This document shows positions 7,564-17,100 of a stretch of 64,000 nt of DNA, piece by piece; position 1 is the first letter of the stretch; every line of letters begins with the position of its first letter. The translations under genes were made by a program, and so were the position numbers. Below the pieces are notes generated by a model that saw only the letters and a program-made list of their open reading frames with translations, was not told where the DNA came from and searched no databases. Source of the stretch: Urbifossiella limnaea (GTDB lineage Bacteria > Planctomycetota > Planctomycetia > Gemmatales > Gemmataceae); contig NZ_CP036273.1 in assembly GCF_007747215.1 (NCBI RefSeq), positions 5,750,322 through 5,814,321 of the forward strand, written 5' to 3'.

Positions 7564-8333
7564 GCCCGCACGAGGCCTTCGCCGACGGCCGGCTCGCGGA
7601 GGCGGTGTCGCTCCAGGAGGCGGCCGCCGCCGCGCACCCGGACGACGCCACAGCCCGGTTGTTCCTCGTCGAGTTGCTGGCGTTCGCAGGTCGGCTCGAC
7701 GACGCGGAAGCGCACCTCGCCGCGGTCCGCTCCGGCGACCCCGCGTGGCCCGCGGCGGCGCGCGCGTTCCGCCGCCTGCTCCGCGCCGAGCGACAACGCA
7801 CTGTCACGGCGCGCCGGCCGACGGTGCTGCCGACGGCACCGGCGCACGCCAAGCGGCGCTGGCTGGCGGTGAAGCGACTCCGCGACGGCGACCCGGCCGG
7901 CGCCGTGCGCTGGACCGACCACGCCGACGCCGCCACCCCCGAGGTCGAGGGCTTCCTCGACGGTCAGGAGTTCGACAGCCTCCGCGACGCCGACGACCGG
8001 TTCGCGTCGGTGCTGGAGGGGGTCGTCGGCGGGCGGTGGGTGTGGTTCCCGTGGGAGGCGCTGCGGCGGGTGAAGGTGGAGTTGCCGCGGTTCGCGTTGG
8101 ACCGGCTGTTCCGCCCCGCCGAGGTAAAGCTGCGCGACGGCAGCGTCCACCGGGTCCACCTGCCGCTGGTGTACCCTGGCTCGCACGCGGCCGACGGAGC
8201 GTTCGCGGCCGGCCTTGAGACCGACCGCGTGTGCCCGGACGACGGCCCGATCCGCTGCGTGGGTGGGAAACTGCTGCTGGCCGGCGACGCCGAGGTGCCG
8301 CTAGCCGAGTGCCGGATGATCGAGATTCGCTGA
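7560..8333 (+). CDS. ImpE/TagJ-family protein, orphan of a type VI secretion locus
   Basis: The 257-residue protein matches the ImpE (TagJ/SciE) family. It has an N-terminal TPR-like region (DGRLAEAVSLQEAAAAAHPD, then FLVELLAFAGRLDDAEAHL), the central GFLDGQEFDSLRDADDRF and VLEGVVGGRWVWFPWEAL segments, and the C-terminal PLVYPGSH box. In type VI secretion systems TagJ binds the sheath protein TssB and helps recruit ClpV. No other type VI gene is visible here, so it may be a stand-alone protein with a different role. It begins at an ATGA overlap with the methyltransferase gene. Family assignment is from recalled motif order. Confidence 0.72.
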   Translation: MSPHEAFADGRLAEAVSLQEAAAAAHPDDATARLFLVELLAFAGRLDDAEAHLAAVRSGDPAWPAAARAFRRLLRAERQRTVTARRPTVLPTAPAHAKRRWLAVKRLRDGDPAGAVRWTDHADAATPEVEGFLDGQEFDSLRDADDRFASVLEGVVGGRWVWFPWEALRRVKVELPRFALDRLFRPAEVKLRDGSVHRVHLPLVYPGSHAADGAFAAGLETDRVCPDDGPIRCVGGKLLLAGDAEVPLAECRMIEIR

Positions 8334-8416
8334 CGCGGCGAGCCGAGGGCCGTCGGGCCCCGGGTGTTTCACCTCAGCCGAAACACCCGGGGCCCGACGG
8401 CCCTCGGCTCGCCGCG
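8334..8416. terminator. 36-bp perfect palindrome between convergent genes
   Basis: Arms 8334-8369 and 8381-8416 are exact reverse complements over 36 bases with an 11-base spacer. It starts one base after the ImpE stop and ends 11 bases before the stop of the opposing lipoprotein gene. It lacks a U tract on either side but would form an exceptionally stable stem on both transcripts, so bidirectional termination or mRNA protection is likely. Confidence 0.75.
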
Positions 8417-8427
8417 TTCGCCGACTT

Positions 8428-8721
8428 CTACTCGACCTTCTCGCCGTTCTTGTACCGCGTCACGATCGGCGTCTTCGGCGCCGGCGGCGTGTTCTTCAGG
8501 TCGTAGTCCAGCTCGTTGCCGAGCTTCGTCAGCGCCGCGGCGGGGTTGTCCGCTGCCACCTCGCCGGGCGTGATCAGGATCGCGGGCGGCACCGGGCGGC
8601 CGGCCGCCACCGCGTCCTTCTCGGGCGGGGCGTCCGACTTCGCCACCGAACCGGAGGTCGGCAGGCCGGTGCAGCCGACGGCTGACGCGGCGAACACCGT
8701 CAGAAGCAGGAGACGCGTCAT
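8428..8721 (-). CDS. Small secreted lipoprotein of unknown function
   Basis: This 97-residue protein starts MTRLLLLTVFAASAVGCTGL. The short basic start, the hydrophobic stretch and the AVGC lipobox predict cleavage and lipidation at Cys16. The mature part is small and polar, rich in Pro, Ala and Lys, with no recognised domain; the PAILITPGEVAADNPAAAL stretch is its most distinctive portion. Its ATG overlaps the stop of the upstream 180-residue gene (ATGA), so the two are translationally coupled and may work together at the cell envelope. No function is assigned. Confidence 0.68.
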   Translation of the reverse strand: MTRLLLLTVFAASAVGCTGLPTSGSVAKSDAPPEKDAVAAGRPVPPAILITPGEVAADNPAAALTKLGNELDYDLKNTPPAPKTPIVTRYKNGEKVE

Positions 8722-9260
8722 GGCCGCACCTCCCGCACGTCGCGGTCGGAGGTCGGGGCGGTGGCGCGGGCGGCGGCGGTGGCAGGGCCGGCGGGCACCG
8801 GCGGGGCCGGGGCCGTCAGCGGCGTGACCGCGACGCCGGTGCCGAGCTGGCGGTCGAGCACGTCCGCGGGGCGAGCCTTCGGCAGGCCGAGGGCGGCGGT
8901 GCGGGCGTGGTACAGGGCGCCGGCCTGGCGTTCCAGTTCGTCCACCTGGCGGTGGAGGTTGTCGTCGCCGCGCTGCTCGGCCACCTCGCGGAGCTTCAGG
9001 CACACGGCCATCCGCCGCTCGTAGGCGTCCTGCTCGTCACGTAGGGCGGCAGCCTTCACCTCCGGCGCCAGGCCCGGCGGGGCGTCGGCCTTCGGGGCCG
9101 GCGCGGGTTCGGCCTTCGCCTTGGCTTTGCCGAACAGCTTGTCCACGACAGTGGTCTGCGTGGGACGTGCGGCCCGCGGCGGCGGGTCGGCGGCCGCGGC
9201 CGCCGTCGCCCCGGCGGCGGCGGTGAGGGCGGCGAGCCCCCAGGCGCGGTATCGGTGCAT
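8718..9260 (-). CDS. Secreted Ala/Pro-rich protein with a coiled-coil segment
   Basis: The 180-residue product begins with a signal peptide (MHRYRAWGLAALTAAAGATA, cleavage probably after AAAA near residue 24). A Lys/Ala/Pro linker (KAKAKAEPAPAPKADAPP) is followed by a charged helical region at about residues 70-120 (LRDEQDAYERRMAVCLKLRE, then DDNLHRQVDELERQAGALYH) that looks able to form a coiled coil. The C-terminal 50 residues are low-complexity Ala/Pro. I do not recognise a family. It precedes and overlaps the lipoprotein gene by four bases, suggesting an envelope-associated pair. Confidence 0.65.
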   Translation of the reverse strand: MHRYRAWGLAALTAAAGATAAAAADPPPRAARPTQTTVVDKLFGKAKAKAEPAPAPKADAPPGLAPEVKAAALRDEQDAYERRMAVCLKLREVAEQRGDDNLHRQVDELERQAGALYHARTAALGLPKARPADVLDRQLGTGVAVTPLTAPAPPVPAGPATAAARATAPTSDRDVREVRP

Positions 9261-9431
9261 GGCTTCCCCCCTCGGGCCGCGGTCGGTCGGCCGGTCCCCA
9301 TCCCCCGGGGGCCGGCGCGGTCGCTCGGACGGTGTGACGCGCGGCTGAGTGGGCGGCTTATGCCGGCGGAATGTGGGCGTGTAAAGCCCACCTTCGCCGC
9401 GGCGCCGCCGGGCCGCCTATGAATGCCTCCG

Positions 9432-10949
9432 ATGACCACCTACAACGACGCCCGCGTCCGCGCCGCCAACTCCCGCCCCGCGAACCCCGCCGGGCGGTAC
9501 GTCCTCCTGTGGCTCCAGACCACCCGCCGCCTCCATTCGAGCCACGCCCTCGACTACGCCCTCCACCTGTGCCGGCACTACAAGAAGCCGCTGGTCGTGT
9601 ACGAGGGGCTGAAGCTCGGCTACCCGTGGGCCAACGCCCGCAACCACACCTTTATGCTGGAAGGGACGCGAGACACCGCCGCCGACGCGGCCCGGCTCGG
9701 CGTCGCGCACTGGCCGTTCGTCGAGACGCCCGACCAGCCCGGCCGCGGTCTCGTCGTCCGCCTCGCCACCGACAGCTGCGCCGTCGTCACCGACGACTCG
9801 CCGTGCTTCGTCGTACCGGCGCACAACCGGGCGGTGGCGGCCAAGTCGCCGGTCGCGGTGTACCTCGTGGACGGCAACGGCGTCGCCCCTCTGAAGCTGC
9901 TAGGTGACAAGCCGGTGTCGGCGGCGGCGCACCTCCGGCCGCGAATCCACGCCCAGTTCCCGGAGGCGTGGGCGAACCGCGCCGCCGCCGAGCCCGACGT
10001 GCCGAAGGTGGCGAAGTCCCAACTCGCGCCGCCGTTCGAGCCGTGGCGTGTGCCGAAGGACATGGCGGCGTTCGTGCGGCAACTGCCGATCGATCAGACG
10101 GTGCCGCCGGTGCCGGGCGTAGTCGGCGGAACGGTCGCAGGCCGCGCCGTGCTGGCGGAGTTCGTGGCGAAGAAGCTGCCGCGCTACGCCGAGGGCCGCA
10201 ACCAGCCGGACGACCCGGCCCGCGGCGCGGCCAGCCGGCTGAGCCCGTACCTGCGGTTCGGCCACGTCGCCATCGAGGACGTGATAGACGCCGTGTTCGG
10301 CACCCTCGGCGACTGGTCGCCGGCTGAGATCAACCCGACGGCGAAGGGGAAACGCGACGACTTCTACAGCCGCGACGCGAGCGTGAACGGCTTCCTCGAC
10401 GAGGCAATCACGTGGCGCGACGTGGGGCGGCAGTTCTTCTTCGCGGGGGCGGGCACGGTCGTGCCGCACTCCGCCGACAGCACCCCGCCTTTCCCCGACG
10501 TGCTGCCGGCGTGGGCGCAGGAGACGCTGCGGAAGCACGCCGGCGACCGCCGCGAGCACCTGTACACACCCGAGCAGTTCGAGGCGGCCGATACGCACGA
10601 CCCGCTGTGGAACGCCGCCCAGACAGAGCTCGTGCGCACCGGGCGGATGCACAATTATCTGCGGATGCTGTGGGGGAAGAAGGTGCTGGAGTGGTCGGAG
10701 ACGCCGGCCGAGGCGTACCGTGTGCTGGAGCACCTGAACAACAAGTACGCGCTCGACGGCCGCGACCCGAACTCGTACACGGGCATCCTGTGGTGCTTCG
10801 GCCTGTTCGACCGGCCGTGGCCGCCGGAGCGGCCCGTATTCGGCAACGTGCGGTACATGTCGAGCGAGAACACCGCCCGCAAGTTCAAGCTCGCCGGCTA
10901 CCACGAGTACGTCCGCGGCCTCACCGGCCCGGCGGCGACTCTGTTCTGA
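9432..10949 (+). CDS. phr: Class II deoxyribodipyrimidine (CPD) photolyase
   Basis: The 505-residue flavoenzyme uses blue light to split cyclobutane pyrimidine dimers. The C-terminal signature NKYALDGRDPNSYTGILW and the following CFGLFDRPW are diagnostic of class II photolyases, as are LSPYLRFGHVAIEDV and the FAD-domain stretch RTGRMHNYLRMLWGKK. The N-terminal alpha/beta domain starts near YVLLWLQTTRRLHSSHALDY. The length is usual for class II. ATG 9432 (MTTYND) is chosen; ATG 9423 would add three residues and neither has a strong ribosome-binding site. It stands alone between a secreted-protein pair and the giant surface gene, and is probably monocistronic. Confidence 0.92.
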   Translation: MTTYNDARVRAANSRPANPAGRYVLLWLQTTRRLHSSHALDYALHLCRHYKKPLVVYEGLKLGYPWANARNHTFMLEGTRDTAADAARLGVAHWPFVETPDQPGRGLVVRLATDSCAVVTDDSPCFVVPAHNRAVAAKSPVAVYLVDGNGVAPLKLLGDKPVSAAAHLRPRIHAQFPEAWANRAAAEPDVPKVAKSQLAPPFEPWRVPKDMAAFVRQLPIDQTVPPVPGVVGGTVAGRAVLAEFVAKKLPRYAEGRNQPDDPARGAASRLSPYLRFGHVAIEDVIDAVFGTLGDWSPAEINPTAKGKRDDFYSRDASVNGFLDEAITWRDVGRQFFFAGAGTVVPHSADSTPPFPDVLPAWAQETLRKHAGDRREHLYTPEQFEAADTHDPLWNAAQTELVRTGRMHNYLRMLWGKKVLEWSETPAEAYRVLEHLNNKYALDGRDPNSYTGILWCFGLFDRPWPPERPVFGNVRYMSSENTARKFKLAGYHEYVRGLTGPAATLF

Positions 10950-10962
10950 ACCACGGTGTTGG

Positions 10963-11091
10963 AGGTCGGGTCGAGGCCCGACGCGGGAGACGGGTGCGTC
11001 AACACGAAACCCCGCGGCGTCGGCGCCGCGGGGTTTCATCGTTCATTGTTGGCGCCCCGCGTCGGGGTCTCGCAAGGCCTCGACCCGACCT
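10963..11091. terminator. Nested palindrome with a central 14-bp stem
   Basis: An outer inverted repeat (AGGTCGGGTCGAGGC at 10963-10977; its complement at 11077-11091) encloses an inner perfect stem, GAAACCCCGCGGCG (11006-11019) with CGCCGCGGGGTTTC (11024-11037), around a TCGG tetraloop. It lies between the convergent photolyase and giant-protein genes and should terminate both. Confidence 0.72.
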
Positions 11092-11110
11092 ACAAGATCG
11101 AGCCCGGCGG

Positions 11111-14100
11111 TCACCCGACGTACACGCCGTCGAGGTCGAACAGGCTGTCGGCGTCGGGCCAGGCCGGGGTCGCGGCCAGGGACGGGGCCAGGGGCGTCGC
11201 CGCCACCGGGTCGATCCGCACCGGCTCGATCGGGGCCACGGTCGCCCGCACCCGGTCGTCGGTCGCCACCACCGGCAGCCCGGGTGCGAACACCGTCTCG
11301 GCCACTTCCAGCCACAGCGCCGGTGCCGGCCGGAGCACCGTCCCCGCGGACGGCTTCTCCGCCGTCGTCGGTCGCGTCGTCGTCACGTCCACCGGCGCCG
11401 GCAGCTCCGCCGACGCGAGCCCGGCCGGGAGCCGCCGCACGCCCACGTCCAGCGCCTCGGCCATCAGGTCGGCCGGGTTCGCCGTCGGGTCCAGGTCGGC
11501 GAGCCCCAGCTCGTGGCTCAGCTCGTGCATCACCACCGTCAGCAGGTCCACCCCCCGCGCGGCCGCGCCGTCGGTCGCGCCCAGGCCGAACGCCACCGAC
11601 GACCCGAACTCGGCGTCGTCGGCCGGCGTCGGGTCCACGAACCACCCCGCCCCGCCCGCGTCGTCGTCGATGTGGACGGAGCCCGGCACGTGCTCGCCGA
11701 GCCGGCCCGCGTCGTTCAGGTCGAGGATCGACACGGTGACGGCCGCCAGCCGCCCGGGGTCGGCCCCGGCCGCGACCAGCCGCCGCGTCGCCTCGACGAC
11801 GATCGGCGCCAGCTCCGCCGCCGTCAGCGCCGGGGCGGTGCCGCTCGTCACCGCGAACCCGGCCAGCTGCGGGCTCGCCGCCAGCAGGCTCGGCGGCAGC
11901 GCCGCCGCCGTCGTCCCCTTGGCCACGTCGACGGCGTTCAGCACCCACGTCGCCGTCCCGTACACCTTCACGTCCAGGTACCCGTCGCCGTCGGCGTCCT
12001 TCCCGAACATGACGTACGACCAGTACTGGTTGACGTTCGTCGCCAGCTGCCCGCTCGCCGTCCCGCCCTCGACCTGCAGCCGGATCCACGGCCACTTCTT
12101 GTACGAGTCGCCCACGTAGTACCGGACCGCGTAGTCGGCCCCCGCGTCCACCTTCACCCGGAACGTCCCGGCCGGCCCGCCCAGCGTCGCCCCGTCCCGG
12201 AACAGCGCCTTCTGCGCCGCCGTCATCGACGCCGGCAGCGACGTCGTCGCCCGCTCGAACTCGTTCACGGCCGTCAGCCACCCGTAGTCGGCCCCGGCCG
12301 TCCACAGCTGGTTGCCGCGGACGCCCACCATGTTCGGGTTCGTGTCGTCCGACGCGCCGTTGAAGTCGAACCGCCGCACCGCCGGCACGGTCGGCACCGC
12401 TGTCGGCAGGTAGACCTCGATGCCCGTGCCGCGCTCGCCGCCCGACACCGACTCCGCCTCGATCACCGACGACACCCCCGTCGTCGAGTACGGCGCCTTC
12501 ACGGAGAACGTCGGCCCGGACGCCGGCACCACGACCTGGAAGCCGTCGTACGTGGTGTTCGCGTCCGCCCCGGCCGGCGACCCGAGGGCCGTGCGGACCG
12601 TCAGCACCGTGCCGGGCGCCGCCCCGGTGACCGTGTACGCGGTCACGGTGGACCCGTCGGCCGTCAGCGCCCCGCCCGCGCGGGTGATCGTCAGCGCCGC
12701 CTGCGCCGGCCGCACCTCCAGGGCTGCCAGCGTCCAGTTCGGGTTGCCGGTCACGTTCCCGAACCGCACCCGGATCTGCCCGCCGGCCGTCGTCGCCAGG
12801 AACGACCGGACCAGCGACTGGCCGGCGTCCGGGGCCACCCCGGGCGGCGACGTCAGGCCGTTCAGGTCGGTGTCGTAGGCGTTCGTGGCCGGGTTGAACC
12901 CCCGGGCGACCACCCAGGCGGAGCCGTTCCACACCTCGACGAACATGTCGTCCCGCCGGGCGCCCTGGTCGCCGAGCGTCGCCGTCACCACGTAGTCGCC
13001 GGCCGGCATGTCGAGCACGAACTCGCTCGGGGCGTACCCGCCGAACACCGCGTCCCGCTGGACCGCGGTGCCGGTGCCGCCGAAGGCGAACGGCACCGGC
13101 AGGTTCGCCCCGGTCCACCCCAGGGCGTTGGTCGCCGCGTCCGTGTACGTCGCGGCGGCGAACGGGACGTACCCCGCGCCGACCGTGCCGCCGTTCCCGT
13201 AGTCGCTCGTGGACGCCGCCGGCAGCGGCCCGAAGTCGAGCCGCCGGGCGTTCGGGAGCACGAACGGCTGGGTGTACGCCCCGGCCCGGAACCCGGTGGC
13301 GTCGGCCGCGGTCACCGTCGCGGGGGCGGTGCCGGTCGGCCGGCGGACGCCGAACGTGAACTCGCCGGCGGCGTCGGCCTGCACCTGGAACTGCTGGAGG
13401 TAGCCGGCCGCGTCCGGGTTCAGGAGCCGCGTCGCCAGGGCCATGTCACCCGCCGTGAAGGCGGCGTCCACCGGCGTGCCGTTCGACACGGTAATGGTGA
13501 CGAGCGAGCCGGGGATGGCGTCCTTGCCGCGGAAGTAGTCGACGGTCAGCCCGTCGGCGGCGACCGCGGCGAACGCGTGCTGGTCGGCGTAGCCGCCGGG
13601 GGCGGCGACGCTGCCGTCGGTGGAGAACTCGCGCCGCAGCGGCAGCGGCGCGACCAGCCCGGCCGGGATGAGCTGGCCGACCGGCGGGGTCGGGTTCGTC
13701 GGCCGCACGTCGAGGGCCGAGATCGACCAGTTCGGCTCGCCGACGACGTCGCGGAACCGGACGAACAGGCTGAGGTTGTTGCCGACGTCCGCCGCGGCCA
13801 GCGCCGCCGACACGGTGGTCATCTCGCCGCCGGTGGTGAACAGCCCGCCGGCCGGGGTGATGGCGGTCCACGTCGTCGGCAGGCCGGTGGGGCTGTTGGC
13901 GACGCCCCACTCGACCACCAGCCCGTCGCGGCCGCCGACCGGGACGCCGACCAGGGCCGTCAGCTGCACCGGCTTGTTCGGGGCCACGTCGACGCAGAAC
14001 ACGCCGTTGCTCGGGTCGCCCTGGAAGCCGTAGGCGAAGTCCTGGAGCAGCGCCGCGATCGGCGACGCGGCGACGGCCGGCGGGAGGTTCGGCTCCTGGT

Positions 14101-17100
14101 ACGCCTGGTTGCCGTACAGCGGGGTGGTGGCCCACCCGAACCACCCGGTGCCGGCGGTCGCGGCCGCCGGGTAGGTGCTCGTGGGCAGCACCTGGGTGAA
14201 CCCGAACTGCACCGGACTGGTGGCGGTCCCGAAGTCGAACGACCCGCCCAGCCCCCGCGGCACCGGGAAGTTCTCGATCGACGTCCATGAGAGCAGCGGG
14301 TAGCCGGTCAGCGAGAAGTTGCCGGCCGGCAGCGCCGGGTCGCTGAGCGTCGGGTTCAGCGTGACGAGGCCGATCACGTCGAGTTCGAGGGTGTCGCCGG
14401 GGTAGACGACCGGCGTGCCGCCGTGGATGGTGGTCGCGGTCTGCTGGTCGGGCCGGACGGCGAACGTGTCGCCCGGTTGGCCGGCCTCGTCCTTCCCGTA
14501 CACGGTCAGGGCTTCGAGGTTGCCGTCGTACCGGACGCTAACGCCGGCCGACGTGACGCGGTCGTTGTCGCCGATGTTCACGTCCACCGTGTCGGCGCCG
14601 TTGGTACCGTACACGAACGCCGCGTCGGATGCGCCGGCGGCGGCGACGTTCACCAGCGGCGGGAGCAGCGACAGGCCCGCGGCGGGGTCGGTGAACTGGA
14701 CGTAATACGTGTCCGCGACTGTGCCGCCGAGCAGGCTCAACACCGTGAGGCTGGCGCCGGCCGGGAGGTAGTCGAGCACCGTCGCGGCGTTCACGCTGAC
14801 GCGGCGGACGCCGCTGGCCAGACTCGGCAGCGGGGCGTTCACCTCGTTCAGCAGGGTGTTCGCGTGGAACGTCAGCGGGGTGGCCTGGGCGGCGCCGTCC
14901 ACGGTGGCGTGGTAGTTGTCGCTGCCGCTGTTGTTGAGCCGGACGAACCCGGCGCCGAGGCTGCCGATCACGACCGTCACCTGATCGAACCCGACGGCCG
15001 GGGCGATGATCCCGCCGCCGTACACGTCGAGGTTCGAGGTGCCGGTCTGCGTCACGGTGATAACGTCGGCGTCGCCGCCGGTGTTGATCGTCACCGCGTT
15101 CGCCGTCGTCAGGCCCGAGGTGATCGGGCCGTTCACGGTCACCGCGGCGCCGGTGGTGTCGGCGTCCGCGGCGACGTCGGCGTTGACCTCCACCGTGCCG
15201 CCGGAGCTGGCGACCGTGATGCCGGCGTCGATGGTGAAGTCCTGGTCCGACGTGAGGGCCACGCTCCCGACGCCGTTGACCGGCTGGGCGACCGTAAACA
15301 GGGCGTTCGACGTGCCGTTCCCGGTGCTGACGCTCGTTGTGGTACCGTTGTTGAAGAACCCGACCGCCCCGAACCCGAACAGGCTCAGGATCGACGTGAT
15401 CGTCAGGTTCCCGGTGTTGGCGACGTCCACCGCCCCACTCGTGGTGTTGCCGCCCGCCAGGATCGAGACGGTGGTGTCGGCGTCGATCCCGGTCGCGGCG
15501 GCGAGGATCAGTGAGGCCGCGGCGACGTTATTCCCCGCCCCGTTCCCGTCGGTGATTGCCCCGTTGAAGGCCTGGATCAGCACCCGGTCGCCGGCCGCGG
15601 TCACGGTCGTGGCCGCCCCGGTCAGGGCGACGTCGCCGGCCGTGGTGGTGAGCCGGGCGTCGCTCGCGCCGCCGGCGGTCACGGCGGTCACGGTCATCGT
15701 CCCGTTCGCCTGGAGTTCGATCACGCCGTTCGTGGTGGTCGCGCTGGTAATCGTGACCGCGTCGGTCTCGGTGATCCAGATGCCGGTGGCGGACGACGCG
15801 GAGATGCTGACCGCGGTCGTGTCGAGCTGGCCGGTCGCCCCGGCCGCCCCGATCGCCCCGTTGTTCGCGGTCAGCGTCAGCGCGCCGCCGGTCACAAGAG
15901 TCGCGTTCACGTCGTCGTCGAGGATGCTGCCGCTAGACGTGGTGCTCAGGTTGACCGCCGACAGCGTGCCGGCCGTGAGCGTCTCCACGATCATGTCCCC
16001 GCCGAGCGCGGCGATTGTGACCGACCCGTTGGCGGTTGTCGCCGAGCGGACGCGGAGGCCGCCGGTGGTGTCGGCCAGGTCGATCGGGCCGGTGCCGGTC
16101 ACGCTCGCCGTCAGTCCGCGGTTGAGCGTCGTGATCGTGTTGATCTCGACGGTGCCGGCCGCCCCGATGCCGGTCACGGCGGTCATGTTGACCACGTCGG
16201 CCGTCACGTCGGCGGTGCCGTCGAGCGGCGTCAGTTCCTCGATCGCCCCTGCCGCGCCCAGCGCGACGGTGTCGCCGGTGGCGACCACGTTGCCGACGAG
16301 GATGTCGCCGGCGGTGGTGGTGATGGACACGACGTGGGCGGCGTCGAGGAGGTCCACCACGTTCACGGCCGACACGGTGCCGCCGGCGGTGATCGTGATG
16401 TCACCGTTCGTGGTGATCACGTTCGTGAGCGTGATGGCGTCCAGCTCGTCGATCAGGATGGCGCCGGCGGCGCTGGTGGTTGCGGTGAGGCTGCCGAGGG
16501 TGGTGTCGAGGTCGATGCCGCCGGCCGCGGCGAGGGTGGCCGTGGTGCCGGTGAGGTTGTTCGCCCCGGCGTTGTTGTCGGTGATCGACCCGGCCGAGGT
16601 CAGGTTGATGGTCGTCGCGGCGATCGTGTTCACCGCCGTTGTGCTGTCCTCGAAGATCGTCACCGTGGCGCCGGCGGCGCTGACGGTGAGGGAGCCGAAG
16701 TTTGCCGTAGAGGCGGCCGCGACCGAGATGTCGGACGCCGCCGGGCCGTTCAGGGTCGCGACTCCGACGGCGGTGATCGTCCCGTCCGGGACGTCGATTC
16801 CGATGCTGCCCGGCCCCGTCCCGGCGGTGCCGGTCACGCCCAGCCCGGCCGGCGCGTCGACCGCCCCGTCCGTGTCGATCAGCACCCCCGTGTTCGGCCC
16901 GCCGGTGCCGCCCCCGCCTGTGCCCGAGACGCTGATCGCCCCGGTCCCGCCGGCGGTGATCTGCCCGGTCGCGACGTAGACGCCGTAGTTCTGACCGCTG
17001 GCGCCGCCCCCGCCGCCGGTCCCGGTTACGGTCACACTCCCGCCGGACGAGGTGATCCCGGGCGTGGCGGCGACCTCGACGCCGATCGCGATCCCGCCGG

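Noticed and set aside
7560-8333. A type VI secretion cluster around the ImpE-like gene
   Set aside because: No sheath, ClpV, Hcp or VgrG gene is present within the window.
10412-14290. A 1292-codon open frame on the plus strand opposite the giant gene
   Set aside because: Its translation is Arg/Gly/Pro/His-rich with no domain and it lies antisense to a well-supported gene; long shadow frames are expected at this GC content.
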